From Methylobacterium sp. NMS14P (GTDB lineage: Bacteria; Pseudomonadota; Alphaproteobacteria; Rhizobiales; Beijerinckiaceae), in assembly GCF_028583545.1 (NCBI RefSeq), contig NZ_CP087106.1, positions 1,612,001 through 1,676,000 of the forward strand: DNA of 64,000 nucleotides. Reading direction: 5' to 3'. Made by a program: the position numbers and the translations under genes. The notes beneath the pieces were generated by a model that did not search any database, was not told where the DNA came from, and saw only the letters and a program-made list of their open reading frames with translations. Of the stretch, positions 8,799 to 18,463 are shown one piece after another (the stretch's first letter is position 1; every line of letters starts with the position of its first letter).

Positions 8799-11006
8799 TT
8801 AGAAATTGATCGACGCTGAAATAATGAACGTTCGAGGTGAGGCAACAGTGACGAAGGTGCCTGTCGTGAGCCAGTAGCGGTTATCGGCTATGTTCTCAAC
8901 ATTGAACCGCAGCGTAACCGGCTGATCGTAGACGATCGTTGAGTAGCGGAGGCCCAGATCAAAGCGGGCCCAGTCCGGAAAGCGCAGCGTGTTGGCGGTA
9001 GTGAGATAGGAGCCGGACGTGTAGATCACCCTGCCATTCAACGAGAGCCCAGGAACCCAGGGCGTATCCCATTCAAGGCCAGCAGAGACAGTCAGATCTG
9101 GAACGCCAGGAGCGTCATTCCCACGTTGGACCGGATTGGTCGGCTTGGTCAATTCAGGGCGGAGGAAAGTCGCACTGGCAAAGCCGCGCAGGTTCGGCAA
9201 GATCGCTCCGAACGCCGACAATTCCAACCCTTGATTACGCTGCTCGCCGTCGTAGGCAAGCGCACCGGATGCAGTCTGCACTTGGCTCGGCCGGCTGATC
9301 TGGAACAAGGCGGCCGTTGTCGTAATAGTGCCCCAGTCGACCTTGATACCGACCTCCTGCTGATCCGATTTGTAAGGGCTGAGGATCGCTCCCGTATTGC
9401 TATAGCCGGGTCCCACAATGGTGCCGGATGTCAGGCCCTCAGCGTAATTTGCGTAGAGTGCGACGTTCTGCCAAGGCTTGACCACAATCCCAGCAAGTGG
9501 CGACGTCGCGTCCGCATCGTACTCGCTCGTCCGCGCGCCAGTGGTCGTGTTGTAGGCTAGTTGGTTCACCATCTGGTAGCGAACACCGGCGGTGAGCAGG
9601 ACCGTATCGCCGAAGAACGACATCGTGTCCGCGACGGCGACGCTCGTGAGGGTCGTGTCTGAAGATCGACGCGGATCGAGGCGCGCGCCTGTCACGACAG
9701 GAAGCGGAGATGGCCTGTAGATGTTCGAAGGCACCGATTGGGCGGCAGTGTTCGCGACGTAGGCGAAGCCATCTTCACGGCTAAATCCAGTGAACACGAA
9801 GTTGAGCGAGTGATTGATGAACCCGGTGTCAAAGCGCGCCTTCATACCCGCATTGCCGCTTACCGAGCTGCTGTAGGAGTCATAATAGGCATTGATGAGC
9901 CGGAAGTTACCGAATGCGTCGGCTCCGCTTGTGAAGCCCGCCACGCGCGAGTCCGGGAAGGTCTGCTGGTTGGAGCCGGCGCGATAGCCGATCCCGCCGT
10001 AGGCCGTCAGCCAGTCGGTGATATCGTACTCGACGAAAGAGGCAATGGTATTGTCCCGCTGGTTGAGCAACGTCCCTGGGTACCAGTTGCTGCGGGCGTC
10101 TGGTGGTTGGGGGATGAACGGGATGTCGGACCGCAAGGTCATCTGCGGGCGGAAATTTTTGGTGTCGTCGTTCTGCGAGATGACGTCGAGCGCCCAGCGC
10201 AGGCGTTCGCCTTGATAGTCGAGCGACAGAGCGCCGAGCCCGGTCTGCCAGTTGCCATCGTTGATCGAGGCTTCCCCGGTGCGACCCAGGCCGTTGAAGC
10301 GAATACCCCACTCCTTGTTCTCGCCACCGCGGGTACTGGCATCGACGTGAACGCCAAAATTGCCGGGACTAATGTACTGTGGCGTCACTTGGAGAAGCGG
10401 GACATCAAGAGCGCGTTTGGTCACAATGTTGATACTGCCGCCGACACTGCCGCCAGGCGGAATGCCATACATGAACGCGCCTGGCCCTTTCAGTACCTCA
10501 ATCCGCTCGATGTATTGAGCGGCCACGCGATTTGACGAGATCAATCCATAGAGGCCGTTCAGGCCAACGTCCTGGGCAGGGACCGGGAAACCGCGGATCT
10601 GGAAAGTGTCGTCGAACCCGTTACTGCCTGTGGTAAGACGGACGGACGAGTCATTGACTAGCGTATCGGCGGCGGTTCGCGCCTGCTGATCCTGGATCAC
10701 CTGCTGCGTGAAGTTGACTGTGCTGAAAGGCGTGTTGAGTGCATCTCTCGTGCCGAGGACACCCAAGGATCCGCCGCGCGCGAACTGTCCACCGGCATAG
10801 GGTGCTGGCAAGTCTTTCTGAAGTCCGACCCCCTGACCAACCCTTCCAGAACTACCTGCTGCACTCGCTACCGAGAGCTCATTGAGCTGCACGGCCTCCT
10901 GGGCGATCACCTGTTGGGTTAGGCTCGTCCAGCTAAGGCCCAGCGAAGCTGCGCCAATCAAAGCGTGGATCGATGTAGTTCTAAGGACAGACTCAAGCTT
11001 ACGCAT
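8799..11006 (-). CDS. TonB-dependent siderophore receptor (FhuA/FpvA-like)
   Basis: The product is about 735 residues from the ATG at 11004-11006 (MRKLESVLRTT), chosen because it begins a plausible signal peptide; the upstream in-frame ATG at 11087 adds an unlikely leader. The plug domain has the siderophore-receptor pattern TFQIRGFPV, ERIEVLKGPGAFMYG and GGSINIVTKRA. The rest is a 22-strand-type barrel ending in SASINF with a terminal Phe. It would import a ferric siderophore across the outer membrane using TonB energy. No ABC importer or synthesis gene adjoins it, so the inner-membrane partner must be elsewhere. No cobalamin riboswitch precedes it, unlike the other three receptors here. Confidence 0.9.
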   Translation of the reverse strand: MRKLESVLRTTSIHALIGAASLGLSWTSLTQQVIAQEAVQLNELSVASAAGSSGRVGQGVGLQKDLPAPYAGGQFARGGSLGVLGTRDALNTPFSTVNFTQQVIQDQQARTAADTLVNDSSVRLTTGSNGFDDTFQIRGFPVPAQDVGLNGLYGLISSNRVAAQYIERIEVLKGPGAFMYGIPPGGSVGGSINIVTKRALDVPLLQVTPQYISPGNFGVHVDASTRGGENKEWGIRFNGLGRTGEASINDGNWQTGLGALSLDYQGERLRWALDVISQNDDTKNFRPQMTLRSDIPFIPQPPDARSNWYPGTLLNQRDNTIASFVEYDITDWLTAYGGIGYRAGSNQQTFPDSRVAGFTSGADAFGNFRLINAYYDSYSSSVSGNAGMKARFDTGFINHSLNFVFTGFSREDGFAYVANTAAQSVPSNIYRPSPLPVVTGARLDPRRSSDTTLTSVAVADTMSFFGDTVLLTAGVRYQMVNQLAYNTTTGARTSEYDADATSPLAGIVVKPWQNVALYANYAEGLTSGTIVGPGYSNTGAILSPYKSDQQEVGIKVDWGTITTTAALFQISRPSQVQTASGALAYDGEQRNQGLELSAFGAILPNLRGFASATFLRPELTKPTNPVQRGNDAPGVPDLTVSAGLEWDTPWVPGLSLNGRVIYTSGSYLTTANTLRFPDWARFDLGLRYSTIVYDQPVTLRFNVENIADNRYWLTTGTFVTVASPRTFIISASINF

Positions 11007-11606
11007 CGCTACGCCCTGCAATAATCCGGCAATTATACCAGCAGACGGCCATCTGGCAGCCTGGAACTCGTGTAAACTTCCAATCAATTTGATGGATTAA
11101 GCTGCGATTACGCGATCACGCAGAGGTGAACAAGAGCAATTTTCACAGTGAGGCGAGCAAGTGCCTTTGAGGCAACAAAAAACGAATTATTCCAAATTGT
11201 ATCTGCAGCGAATTCGCTAGTACAAATTGAGCAACAGCAGCGCTTTATGGATCTTTGTAGATCGGCCTAATATGAAACATCGCGGATATCAAGCCGCAGC
11301 GCAGCTATTAACTTGACTTATATTGCCAACGGAAAGTGTTGAGGCTGGCAAGGTTGAGGGAGCGGGAGAGTGGTCTTCGCTTTGATGCCCCAGCCGCCCT
11401 TAAGTAGACCGGCAAAAATCCACCCCGAGCCGCCGTTCCGCACCCGACCCTACCCAGCCGCCCGGACTGCCATCGAACTTTCCCAGAAGCGGACACTCGT
11501 CGGCCGCTGGGCAGGAAAGAGGTCATCCGCTCGGCTCGGTTCGCACGGTATGACGTTCGCCGCCATGCGAACCACGATTTGCAACTGGATCGCCGCGCGA
11601 TAGCGA
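11007..11606. other. Gene-free region, AT-richer, with degenerate repeat
   Basis: About 600 bases with no supportable gene. 11100-11340 is clearly richer in A+T than its surroundings and probably holds the receptor promoter. A 10-bp palindrome GCGAATTCGC is at 11209-11218. 11390-11510 carries a degenerate copy of the intergenic repeat with AGAAGCGGACA. I could not identify a Fur, Irr or RirA box with confidence. Confidence 0.5.
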
Positions 11607-12365
11607 TCAAACAGACGAGAGCTCAATCACCTCCGAAAACGTCAGGTTTGTCGGTGTGATCCACGCGGCCGCCCGTGACTGTGGTGGAGCTGGTGGAGCT
11701 GTCAACGCCGCTGTTGAGGCCTCTTCAACGCGAAAAACCGCAGCCCAAAGAGTGCCACGACCCTTCAGGAAGAAGCCGAAGTGCAAGGAGATTGCCTCGG
11801 CCGATACATCCAACACCACGCGACGTTCGACCCACGGCCTGCTACCGAACAGCCAGCCGTCGGCGGCATCCTTCAGGTTGTCGAAGGCGAAGGTGTTTCC
11901 CGGCATCGCGTCGACCCGGGCCCACAGCGTCGCCCCATGGGTCACGTCCTGGCAACGCAGCTTGGCGCTGATCGCGACCCGCTGGCCGTGAAACGGCACG
12001 GCTGACACAGTCTGCACGTAGCAGCCGAACGCGCGGGCCGGGTCGGGATAGCGCCGCAGCCCGAGCACGGGATCGTGCCGGATGAGGGCGGCACAGCCGC
12101 CGCGGACCATTGGGTCAGCATCGGCTCCGTGGTCGTAGGCCTCAGGATGCTCGGCCAGCAGCGCCCACCCCTTGAGCGCGGTGATGCGGCGGCGTGCGGT
12201 ATCCTCAGATCGCTTGGCCTGAGCAGAGAGGACGTTCCAGTCCTTCAATCCGAATTGGCGGGCCACGATGTCGAGGCACTCACCATGGGTAATGGCGACG
12301 TTCTTGGCACGTAGAGCGCTTTCCACGGCGCGGGCCATGGACTTGGCATCTTCGATGGTGGGCAT
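11607..12365 (-). CDS. Protein with N-terminal glyoxalase-related domain
   Basis: A 252-residue soluble protein. The N-terminus (MARAVESALRAKNVAITHGE, then ARQFGLKDWNVLSA) matches the short helical glyoxalase-related domain found on many alphaproteobacterial proteins. The C-terminal part has no recognised catalytic motif and ends with a proline/alanine-rich stretch. No signal peptide is seen. It sits alone between the TonB receptor and a metallopeptidase-like gene. The function is unknown; the domain assignment does not imply glyoxalase activity. Confidence 0.6.
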   Translation of the reverse strand: MPTIEDAKSMARAVESALRAKNVAITHGECLDIVARQFGLKDWNVLSAQAKRSEDTARRRITALKGWALLAEHPEAYDHGADADPMVRGGCAALIRHDPVLGLRRYPDPARAFGCYVQTVSAVPFHGQRVAISAKLRCQDVTHGATLWARVDAMPGNTFAFDNLKDAADGWLFGSRPWVERRVVLDVSAEAISLHFGFFLKGRGTLWAAVFRVEEASTAALTAPPAPPQSRAAAWITPTNLTFSEVIELSSV

Positions 12366-12591
12366 GCTGATGATCCCCGAACCGGATCGACCGCACTGTC
12401 AGTGCCCGCTTTGCCGACCGGCCGACCCTAAGTCAGGGACCGCGATCTCGTCCATCGATGCGTTCACCGTATCCCGAGGGACGCGAGCGGCAGGCCGCAT
12501 CAGCCTGCTCGCAGGAGAGCATCACACCGCCGACCGCGTCAACCGCCTGTTGCCCTATGAGGGTAGGAAGCCAGCCTCTCTGGCCGAGGGG

Positions 12592-13257
12592 TCAGAGGTC
12601 CGACAGGGTGCGCCCGCGCGCTGCGTCAATGACCTCATTCGCCAAGACGCTAACCCAGGCGTCACCACTGAGATCGGCCCCCGTCTCCAGCCAGTCGCCC
12701 ACGATCCGATAGCCGAGGGTGTAGCCGAGCCAGCGCGGATACCTTCCTCCGACGCCGAAGAACCATGCGCGGTGGTCGTGCCCGTTACCCACGAGCGTCG
12801 CGTCATCGGGAAGGTTGGCCGCCAGCACCTCGTCGGTCACGGCACATTCCCATGGGTCGGGCGGCGAGTTGAACAGGCGGCTGACGAACTGCCCCGCCAG
12901 GCCCTCGCTCACGAGGGCCTCACCCAGTGTCCAACCGTAGCCGGGGCCGTCCATGCGCATGCAGTGGTGAGCCTCGTGCGCCACAGTCCGGCGCAGATCC
13001 CCATCACGCAGCGATCGCGCAAAGTTGGGGTTGTCGGGATCGATGGTGAGAGAGAACAAGCCAGGGCGCATGGCTTGTCCCGTCGTGCCGGTCTCCGGGA
13101 TCACCGCGCCAGGCAACCGCTGCACGAGGATATCGAGCGGCGACACCGGCAGAACGCCCGCTACAGCCTTTCGAGCAACCTCGACCTCCTCGGCAACGAT
13201 GGCGCGCCACGCGCTCATATCGCCGGACGCCTCAAGCCAATGTAGCCGCCACGTCAT
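12592..13257 (-). CDS. Putative Zn-dependent protease, DUF2268-like
   Basis: About 221 residues from the ATG at 13255-13257. A HExxH zinc-metallopeptidase motif is present (VAHEAHHCMRM), followed by GEALVSEGLAGQF, where the Glu can act as third ligand; this pattern fits DUF2268-type predicted proteases. An upstream in-frame start at 13410 would extend into a region matching the degenerate intergenic repeat and is rejected. There is no signal peptide. Substrate unknown. Confidence 0.75.
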   Translation of the reverse strand: MTWRLHWLEASGDMSAWRAIVAEEVEVARKAVAGVLPVSPLDILVQRLPGAVIPETGTTGQAMRPGLFSLTIDPDNPNFARSLRDGDLRRTVAHEAHHCMRMDGPGYGWTLGEALVSEGLAGQFVSRLFNSPPDPWECAVTDEVLAANLPDDATLVGNGHDHRAWFFGVGGRYPRWLGYTLGYRIVGDWLETGADLSGDAWVSVLANEVIDAARGRTLSDL

Positions 13258-13533
13258 CCTGAACCTCGTCGGGCTCCATAGCCTCATCCTGCCGTTGGTG
13301 GCAGGACGGGACAACCCGCCGGCTCTTGGAGACGGGCGGGGCGGCGACGTCCGCTTCACGCCATTGCTGCCCGACAGCGGACCGGCAGAAATTCCACCCA
13401 ACCCAGTCATTCAGAGTTGTCCGCCAGTGCGACCGGAACTGGCCGAAAGCGGCGCAGCCGCTTTTGAATGCATCGCCATCGAAGCAGACAGCGAGGTCCC
13501 ACCCGCTGGGACGCCGGTCAGGGAGAGAGTTTC

Positions 13534-14703
13534 TCACAAGGCGGCGTTGAGGACCGACATGGCCGCGGTCGCACCGCCCCTTTGATGGGGCACGCCTGCC
13601 ACGCCCAGCGCCATCTCTACGCCGGAGAGCGCCCCCATCAGCATCAGGTCGTTGCACTCGCCGAGGTGGCCGATGCGAAACACCTTGCCGGACAACTTGG
13701 ACAGGCCGGCGCCGAGAGAGATGTTGAACCGGTCGAGGGCGAGCTGTCGGAAGGCGTCGGCGTCATGGCAGTCCGGCATGAGCACGGCGGTGAGGACCGG
13801 CGAGTACTCGCTCGCCTCCTCGCACAGGACCTCAAGCCCCCATCCCTGGACCGCAGCCCGCGTCGCCTTAGCCAGCCGCTCATGCCGGGTGAAGACTGCC
13901 GGCAGACCTTCTTCGCGCATCATGGCGATCGCCTCCCGCAGGCCGTACAAGAGGTTGGTCGCGGGCGTATAGGGGAAATAGCCGCCTTCGTTCGGCTTGA
14001 GCATCTCCTCCCAGTCCCAATACGAACGCGGCAGAGTGTTGGTCTTCGAAGCCGCGCGGGCCTTCTGCGAGATCGCCGTGAACCCAAGGCCCGGGGGCAG
14101 CATCAGGCCCTTCTGGGAGCAGGCGACGGTCACGTCGATGCCCCACTCGTCGTGGCGCAGGTCGGCCGAGCCCAGACCCGAGATGGAGTCGACCAGCAGA
14201 AGCGCCGGGTGATGCGCGGCGTCGATCGCCTGCCGGACCTGGGCGATGCGGCTCGTCACGCCCGTCGAGGTCTCGTTGTGGACGACCATCACCGCCTTGA
14301 TCGCGTGCGCCCTGTCCTCGGCGAGCTTGGCCTCCACGATGGCAGGGTCCGCACCGTGGCGCCAGTCGCCTGGTACGAACTCAACTGTGATGCCCCATCG
14401 GGCGGCCATCTTGCTCCATAGCGTGGCGAAATGCCCGGTCTCGAACATCAACACCCGGTCGCCCGGCGAGAGCGTGTTGACGATCGTCGCTTCCCACGCC
14501 CCCGTGCCGGAGCCAGGAAAAATCACGACCGGTCCCTCGGTCTGGAAGATTGCCCTGCACCCTTCGAGCACCTCCCGACCGAGCCGGCCGAATTCCGGCC
14601 CCCGGTGATCGATAACCTGCCGGTCCATCGCCTGGAGAACACGCTCGGGCACTGGGCTCGGGCCGGGGATGTTGAGAAAATGCCGTCCCTGCTGAAGGGT
14701 CAT
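13534..14703 (-). CDS. Class V aminotransferase, serine-glyoxylate type
   Basis: A 389-residue PLP enzyme from the ATG at 14701-14703, which has an AGAGGG ribosome binding site; the longer in-frame ORF is not supported. Family signatures are NIPGPSPVPERVLQAM, FPGSGTGAWEA, the PLP aspartate region LLVDSISGLGS and the Schiff-base lysine in ACSQKGLML. The closest known group is serine/alanine-glyoxylate aminotransferases, central to the methylotrophic serine cycle, so this may be an accessory paralogue using a related amino donor. It is third in a leftward transcript after the CoA-transferase and crotonase genes, which suggests it works on a product of that pathway. Exact substrates are unknown. 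Confidence 0.85.
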   Translation of the reverse strand: MTLQQGRHFLNIPGPSPVPERVLQAMDRQVIDHRGPEFGRLGREVLEGCRAIFQTEGPVVIFPGSGTGAWEATIVNTLSPGDRVLMFETGHFATLWSKMAARWGITVEFVPGDWRHGADPAIVEAKLAEDRAHAIKAVMVVHNETSTGVTSRIAQVRQAIDAAHHPALLLVDSISGLGSADLRHDEWGIDVTVACSQKGLMLPPGLGFTAISQKARAASKTNTLPRSYWDWEEMLKPNEGGYFPYTPATNLLYGLREAIAMMREEGLPAVFTRHERLAKATRAAVQGWGLEVLCEEASEYSPVLTAVLMPDCHDADAFRQLALDRFNISLGAGLSKLSGKVFRIGHLGECNDLMLMGALSGVEMALGVAGVPHQRGGATAAMSVLNAAL

Positions 14704-14767
14704 GACGTGCCCTCTTCCAAAGCTGTCGCGAACGAGCCGTGCTGATTGTCGGATCAGGGCCGCGACG

Positions 14768-15553
14768 TCAGGCGCCCGACCAGGCCGCGGGTCTTTTGTC
14801 GAGGAATGCCCGAACACCCTCGGCGAAATCCTGGCTGCCGTAGCAAGCTCGAATGCCGTCGCTGCCGTCGGCGTCGGGATCGAGGGCAAGCGCGGCCAGC
14901 ATCTCCCGGGTCACGCGCATGGTCACCGGCGCGTGGCTGATCAGACGCTGGCAGAGCTGCGCGACCGTGGCGTCCAGCGTCTCGGGGCTGGCGATCGCGG
15001 CAAGGTAGCCAAGCGGCTCCAGGCTCTCGGCCGTCGGCATGTCGGCGAGCAGAAGCATTCGTTTGACGGTGCTCAGGCCCAGCGTCGCCGTCAAACGACG
15101 CAAGTTCGCGGGCGACAGACAATTGCCGAGGGTGCGGGCGATCGGAACGCCGAACCGCGCGCCCGGTGTGGCCACGCGCAGGTCGCAGGCATTGGCGATC
15201 GCGAGTCCGCCGCCGACTGCCAGCCCCTCGATGACAGCGATTGTCGGGACGCGCGCGCGTTCCAGCCCAGCGACATAGGCATCGATCCGTGTCTCGTAGG
15301 CCACCCCGTCCTCCCCGGTGAACCCCACGAACTGCTCGATGTCGGTGCCGGCAACGAAGGCTTTGCCGCCAGCCCCGCGCAGGACCGCGACGCGGATCGA
15401 CGGGTCAGCCTCGATCCGGGCGAGGCCGTCGGCCAGCTCCTCGTACATCCGCCACGTCATCGCGTTGCGGGCGGCGGGCCGGTCGAACGTCAGATGGGCG
15501 ATGCCATCCTCGGCGCGATAGCGGACCGCGCCCTCCCGCTCGGTCGCGCTCAC
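14768..15553 (-). CDS. Crotonase-fold (enoyl-CoA hydratase family) protein lacking both catalytic Glu
   Basis: The product is 261 residues, normal for the family. The oxyanion-hole segments are present: AGGKAFVAGTDIEQF and EGLAVGGGLAIANACDLR. Compared with classical hydratases, the first catalytic Glu (GGGCEL pattern) is Ala in GGGLAIA and the second (PE after FG) is Ile in FGVPIA. Simple enoyl-CoA hydration is therefore unlikely; isomerase, lyase or thioesterase-type chemistry is possible. The GTG start overlaps the stop of the CoA-transferase by 4 bp, which indicates tight coupling. Confidence 0.85.
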   Translation of the reverse strand: MSATEREGAVRYRAEDGIAHLTFDRPAARNAMTWRMYEELADGLARIEADPSIRVAVLRGAGGKAFVAGTDIEQFVGFTGEDGVAYETRIDAYVAGLERARVPTIAVIEGLAVGGGLAIANACDLRVATPGARFGVPIARTLGNCLSPANLRRLTATLGLSTVKRMLLLADMPTAESLEPLGYLAAIASPETLDATVAQLCQRLISHAPVTMRVTREMLAALALDPDADGSDGIRACYGSQDFAEGVRAFLDKRPAAWSGA

Positions 15554-16818
15554 GGTGCGAACGCGCCGCCCGCGCGCAGCGCCTCGGTATCGTCGTCGTT
15601 AAGGCCGAGCTCCCGGAGCAGGCTCTCGGTATGCTCGCCAAGTAGCGGGGCATGCATCCGGGTGCGCGGCGGCGTCCCTGAGAACTTCACAGGGAAGCCG
15701 ATGTTGGGCACGCTGCCCTCGTTGGGATGCGGAACCTCAATCCGCATCTCACGATGGCGGCCGTGCTCGCTCTCGAACGCTTCCGGATAGCTGTTCATGC
15801 GCCCCGCCGGGATGCCGACCGCGAGCAGGTGGGTCACCCACTCCTCGGCGGGCCGTTCGGCGAAGCTCTTCTCCAATTCCTCGATCAGCACGTCGCGGTT
15901 GGCGAGTCGCGCCGGGATGTCTGCAAAGCGTGGATCGTCGACGAGGTCAGCTCGTGCCAGGACGTCGCAGAGAAGCCGCCAGAGCTTTTGGTTGGTCGCG
16001 CCCATGACGAAATAGCCGTCTGAGGCGCGCACCGCCTGATAGGGCGCGCTCATCAAGTTCGCAGTCCCGAGTGGTTTCGGGATGCGACCGGTGCCCCAAT
16101 ACTCCGAGATGTCCCAGATCGAGAACGCCAGAGCGGAGTCGAACAGCGAAGCGTCGATGTACTGGCCCTCACCGGTCGTCTGCCGGCCAATATACGCGCT
16201 CAGGATTCCGTAGACGCAGAACAGCGCGCAGCCGATGTCGGCAACCGGCACGCCAGCCTTGACGGGCGGCCCGCCGGGATGGCCGGTCACGCTCATCACC
16301 CCCGACATCGCCTGTGCCATTAGATCGTAGCCAGGCCGCATCGCCCAGGGACCAGACTGACCAAAACCCGAGATGCTGGCATAGATTAGACGCGGGTTGT
16401 GCTCGCGCAGCACCTCGTAGCCGAGCCCGAGCTTCTTCATCACACCCGGCCGGTAATTCTCGACCAAAATATCGGCGGTGGTCACGAGCTTCATGAACAG
16501 TGCGCGGCCAGCCTCGCTCTTCAGGTTGAGCGCGATGCTACGCTTGTTCCGGTTCATATTGAGGAAGCCCATGCTGTCGGGCCCCTTCATCTTGAACCCC
16601 ATGGCGCCACGGGTTTGGTCGCCCGTGCCCGGCGGCTCGACCTTGATGACGTCGGCGCCGAGATCCGCGAGCAGCATGCTGCAGAACGGCCCAGCCATGA
16701 CCTGCGTTACGTCGAGAACCCGCAGCCCCGCAAGTGGCAGCGGACGGGCGGGCACCGTAGCAACCTCATCCTCTGACGCCTGAGCCGAGCGATCGTCGGG
16801 ACGGCCGATCTTATCCAT
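15550..16818 (-). CDS. Family III CoA-transferase (CaiB/BaiF)
   Basis: About 422 residues from the ATG at 16816-16818, which follows a strong GGGAGGAGAG ribosome binding site; a longer in-frame start at 17028 crosses the divergent promoter. Family III features are LRVLDVTQVMAGPFCSMLLA, LGADVIKVEPPGTGD, NRNKRSIALNLKS and the Asp nucleophile region RPGYDLMAQAMSG. It transfers CoA between carboxylates and would activate the acid imported by the divergent MFS carrier. It is first in a three-gene leftward operon with the crotonase and aminotransferase. Confidence 0.9.
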   Translation of the reverse strand: MDKIGRPDDRSAQASEDEVATVPARPLPLAGLRVLDVTQVMAGPFCSMLLADLGADVIKVEPPGTGDQTRGAMGFKMKGPDSMGFLNMNRNKRSIALNLKSEAGRALFMKLVTTADILVENYRPGVMKKLGLGYEVLREHNPRLIYASISGFGQSGPWAMRPGYDLMAQAMSGVMSVTGHPGGPPVKAGVPVADIGCALFCVYGILSAYIGRQTTGEGQYIDASLFDSALAFSIWDISEYWGTGRIPKPLGTANLMSAPYQAVRASDGYFVMGATNQKLWRLLCDVLARADLVDDPRFADIPARLANRDVLIEELEKSFAERPAEEWVTHLLAVGIPAGRMNSYPEAFESEHGRHREMRIEVPHPNEGSVPNIGFPVKFSGTPPRTRMHAPLLGEHTESLLRELGLNDDDTEALRAGGAFAP

Positions 16819-16856
16819 CTGAAGCTCTCCTCCCGCGGCGCATCTTAGGCGTCGCT

Positions 16857-16947
16857 TTTTGCATTCTGCATGCATAAGACGATTTCCGGTGCGTGCAACG
16901 GAATTCCGAACATCGCGCGAAAAATGCATTTTGCGTGCAAAATGCAT
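16857..16947. promoter_or_regulatory. Divergent control region with GntR-type palindromes
   Basis: Between the CoA-transferase and MFS starts lies a palindrome with 11-bp perfect arms, ATGCATTTTGC (16924-16934) and GCAAAATGCAT (16937-16947). A related TTTTGCAT...TGCATGCAT cluster is at 16857-16874. AT-rich palindromes of this type in a divergent promoter suit dimeric GntR/FadR regulators such as the one at 18464-19189. Binding is inferred; the symmetry is seen. Confidence 0.55.
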
Positions 16948-17042
16948 CTTGCGGAGCCCAGCTCCGGCGCGCAGTCTGAGCCGAGGCAAGCAGCGACATG
17001 CGATGGGTGCGGAGACAACCGCGCCCACGGGAGGAACAGCCG

Positions 17043-18380
17043 ATGAGCCTAGGATCCGGCGGCGTCACGCACGCCCTACGCCGTACGTTCACGACGACGC
17101 GGGGGCGCGTCTTCGCGCTGCTCTGCCTCGTCTACTTCATCACGTACGTCGATCGGGTGAACCTATCTACGTTGGCGCCGCTGATGGCGACCGACCTTCA
17201 CCTGAACAACGTCGAGCTGGGCTTTGCCCTGTCCTCGTTCGGCTACACCTACGCGCTGTTCCAGATTCTAGGCGGAATGACCGCCGATCGCCTTGGCGCG
17301 CGTCGGACCCTGGTCCTGTGCGGGATTGTGTGGACGGTTGGAACGCTCCTGACCGGGTTTGTCGGCGGCCTAGTCACCCTCGTCCTCGCCCGACTGCTTC
17401 TCGGCGTAGGCGAGGGCGCGACCTTCCCTGCCGCGACCACCGCGATGACACGCTGGGTTCCGCAGGCCGAGCGCGGCTACGCACAAGGTGTCGTCCACTC
17501 GTGCTCGCGGCTGGCCAACACTGTAACGCCGCCCTTGGTCGTTCTGATGGCGGCCTATCTTGGCTGGCGGGGCACCTTCATAGCGCTCGCAGCGGTGAGT
17601 TTGTCCTGGATCGTCGTCTGGGGCCTTTACTTCCGGGATGAGCCGAGCGCCCATCCGGGTTGCACGCCGGAGGAGCTGGCGGAGTTGCCGGCACCGCGCA
17701 AGGCGATCGGTGGGCCGTCGGAGCCGACCCCTTGGTCGGCGCTCCTGCGCGGTATGCTGCCGACCACGCTGGTGTACTTCTGCTATAACTGGACCTTGTG
17801 GCTCTACGTGACTTGGCTGCCGAGCTACTTCGTCAAGGCGCAGGGCCTTAACATCAAGGAATCGGCGTTCTTCGCCTTCGGTGTGTTCGGTGCCGGCGTT
17901 GTCGGCGATGCCTTGGGTGGCATCTGGGCCGACCGCATCTATCGCCGTACCAACGACCTCGCGCGGGCGCGTCGCACGGTCATCGTCGTGAGCCTGCTCG
18001 GCTCGATGGTCTGCTTGCTTCCTGTGCTCTTCGTTCACGAACTCGCGGTCGTCGCCCTCTGTCTGAGCGGCGCGTTCTTCTTCCTCGAACTGACGGTTGG
18101 CCCGATCTGGGCGATCCCGATGGATGTGGCACCCAAGCACGCGGGTACGGCCAGCGGCATCATGAACACCGGCTCGGCGATCGCAGGCATCGTTTCGCCG
18201 CTGGCCTTCGGCGTGATCGCTCAGCTTTCCGGAAGCTATGCCCTGCCTTTCGTCGGCTCGATAGCCCTGCTGCTCGTCGGTGCGGTGTTGGCTTGGCGGC
18301 GCCTACCACGGGGCGAGGTGACAGGGAGCGAGACAGCGCATGCGCTGTCGCCGACGGCGGTAACCGGAAACGCGGTTTAG
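17043..18380 (+). CDS. MFS transporter, anion:cation symporter (ACS) type
   Basis: A 445-residue polytopic protein starting at the ATG with GGGAGGAAC upstream. It begins its first membrane segment with FALLCLVYFITYVDRVNLS, the typical start of ACS carriers (tartrate, phthalate, hexuronate type). The loop after TM2, GGMTADRLGARR, is the MFS signature, and the second half repeats it as GGIWADRIYRR. About 12 membrane segments are visible. It probably imports an organic acid for the divergent CoA-transferase operon. The substrate cannot be told. Confidence 0.88.
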   Translation: MSLGSGGVTHALRRTFTTTRGRVFALLCLVYFITYVDRVNLSTLAPLMATDLHLNNVELGFALSSFGYTYALFQILGGMTADRLGARRTLVLCGIVWTVGTLLTGFVGGLVTLVLARLLLGVGEGATFPAATTAMTRWVPQAERGYAQGVVHSCSRLANTVTPPLVVLMAAYLGWRGTFIALAAVSLSWIVVWGLYFRDEPSAHPGCTPEELAELPAPRKAIGGPSEPTPWSALLRGMLPTTLVYFCYNWTLWLYVTWLPSYFVKAQGLNIKESAFFAFGVFGAGVVGDALGGIWADRIYRRTNDLARARRTVIVVSLLGSMVCLLPVLFVHELAVVALCLSGAFFFLELTVGPIWAIPMDVAPKHAGTASGIMNTGSAIAGIVSPLAFGVIAQLSGSYALPFVGSIALLLVGAVLAWRRLPRGEVTGSETAHALSPTAVTGNAV

Positions 18381-18463
18381 CGGGATGCGGTCGCCGAAAG
18401 ATGTTGCCGGGCGCGCAGCTTCGATATGAAACGGCAGGACAGAGAGACCTCCTGACGAATGCG

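Noticed and set aside
13468..15790. Long plus-strand ORFs across the aminotransferase and crotonase genes
   Set aside because: Antisense shadows of strongly supported minus-strand enzymes.
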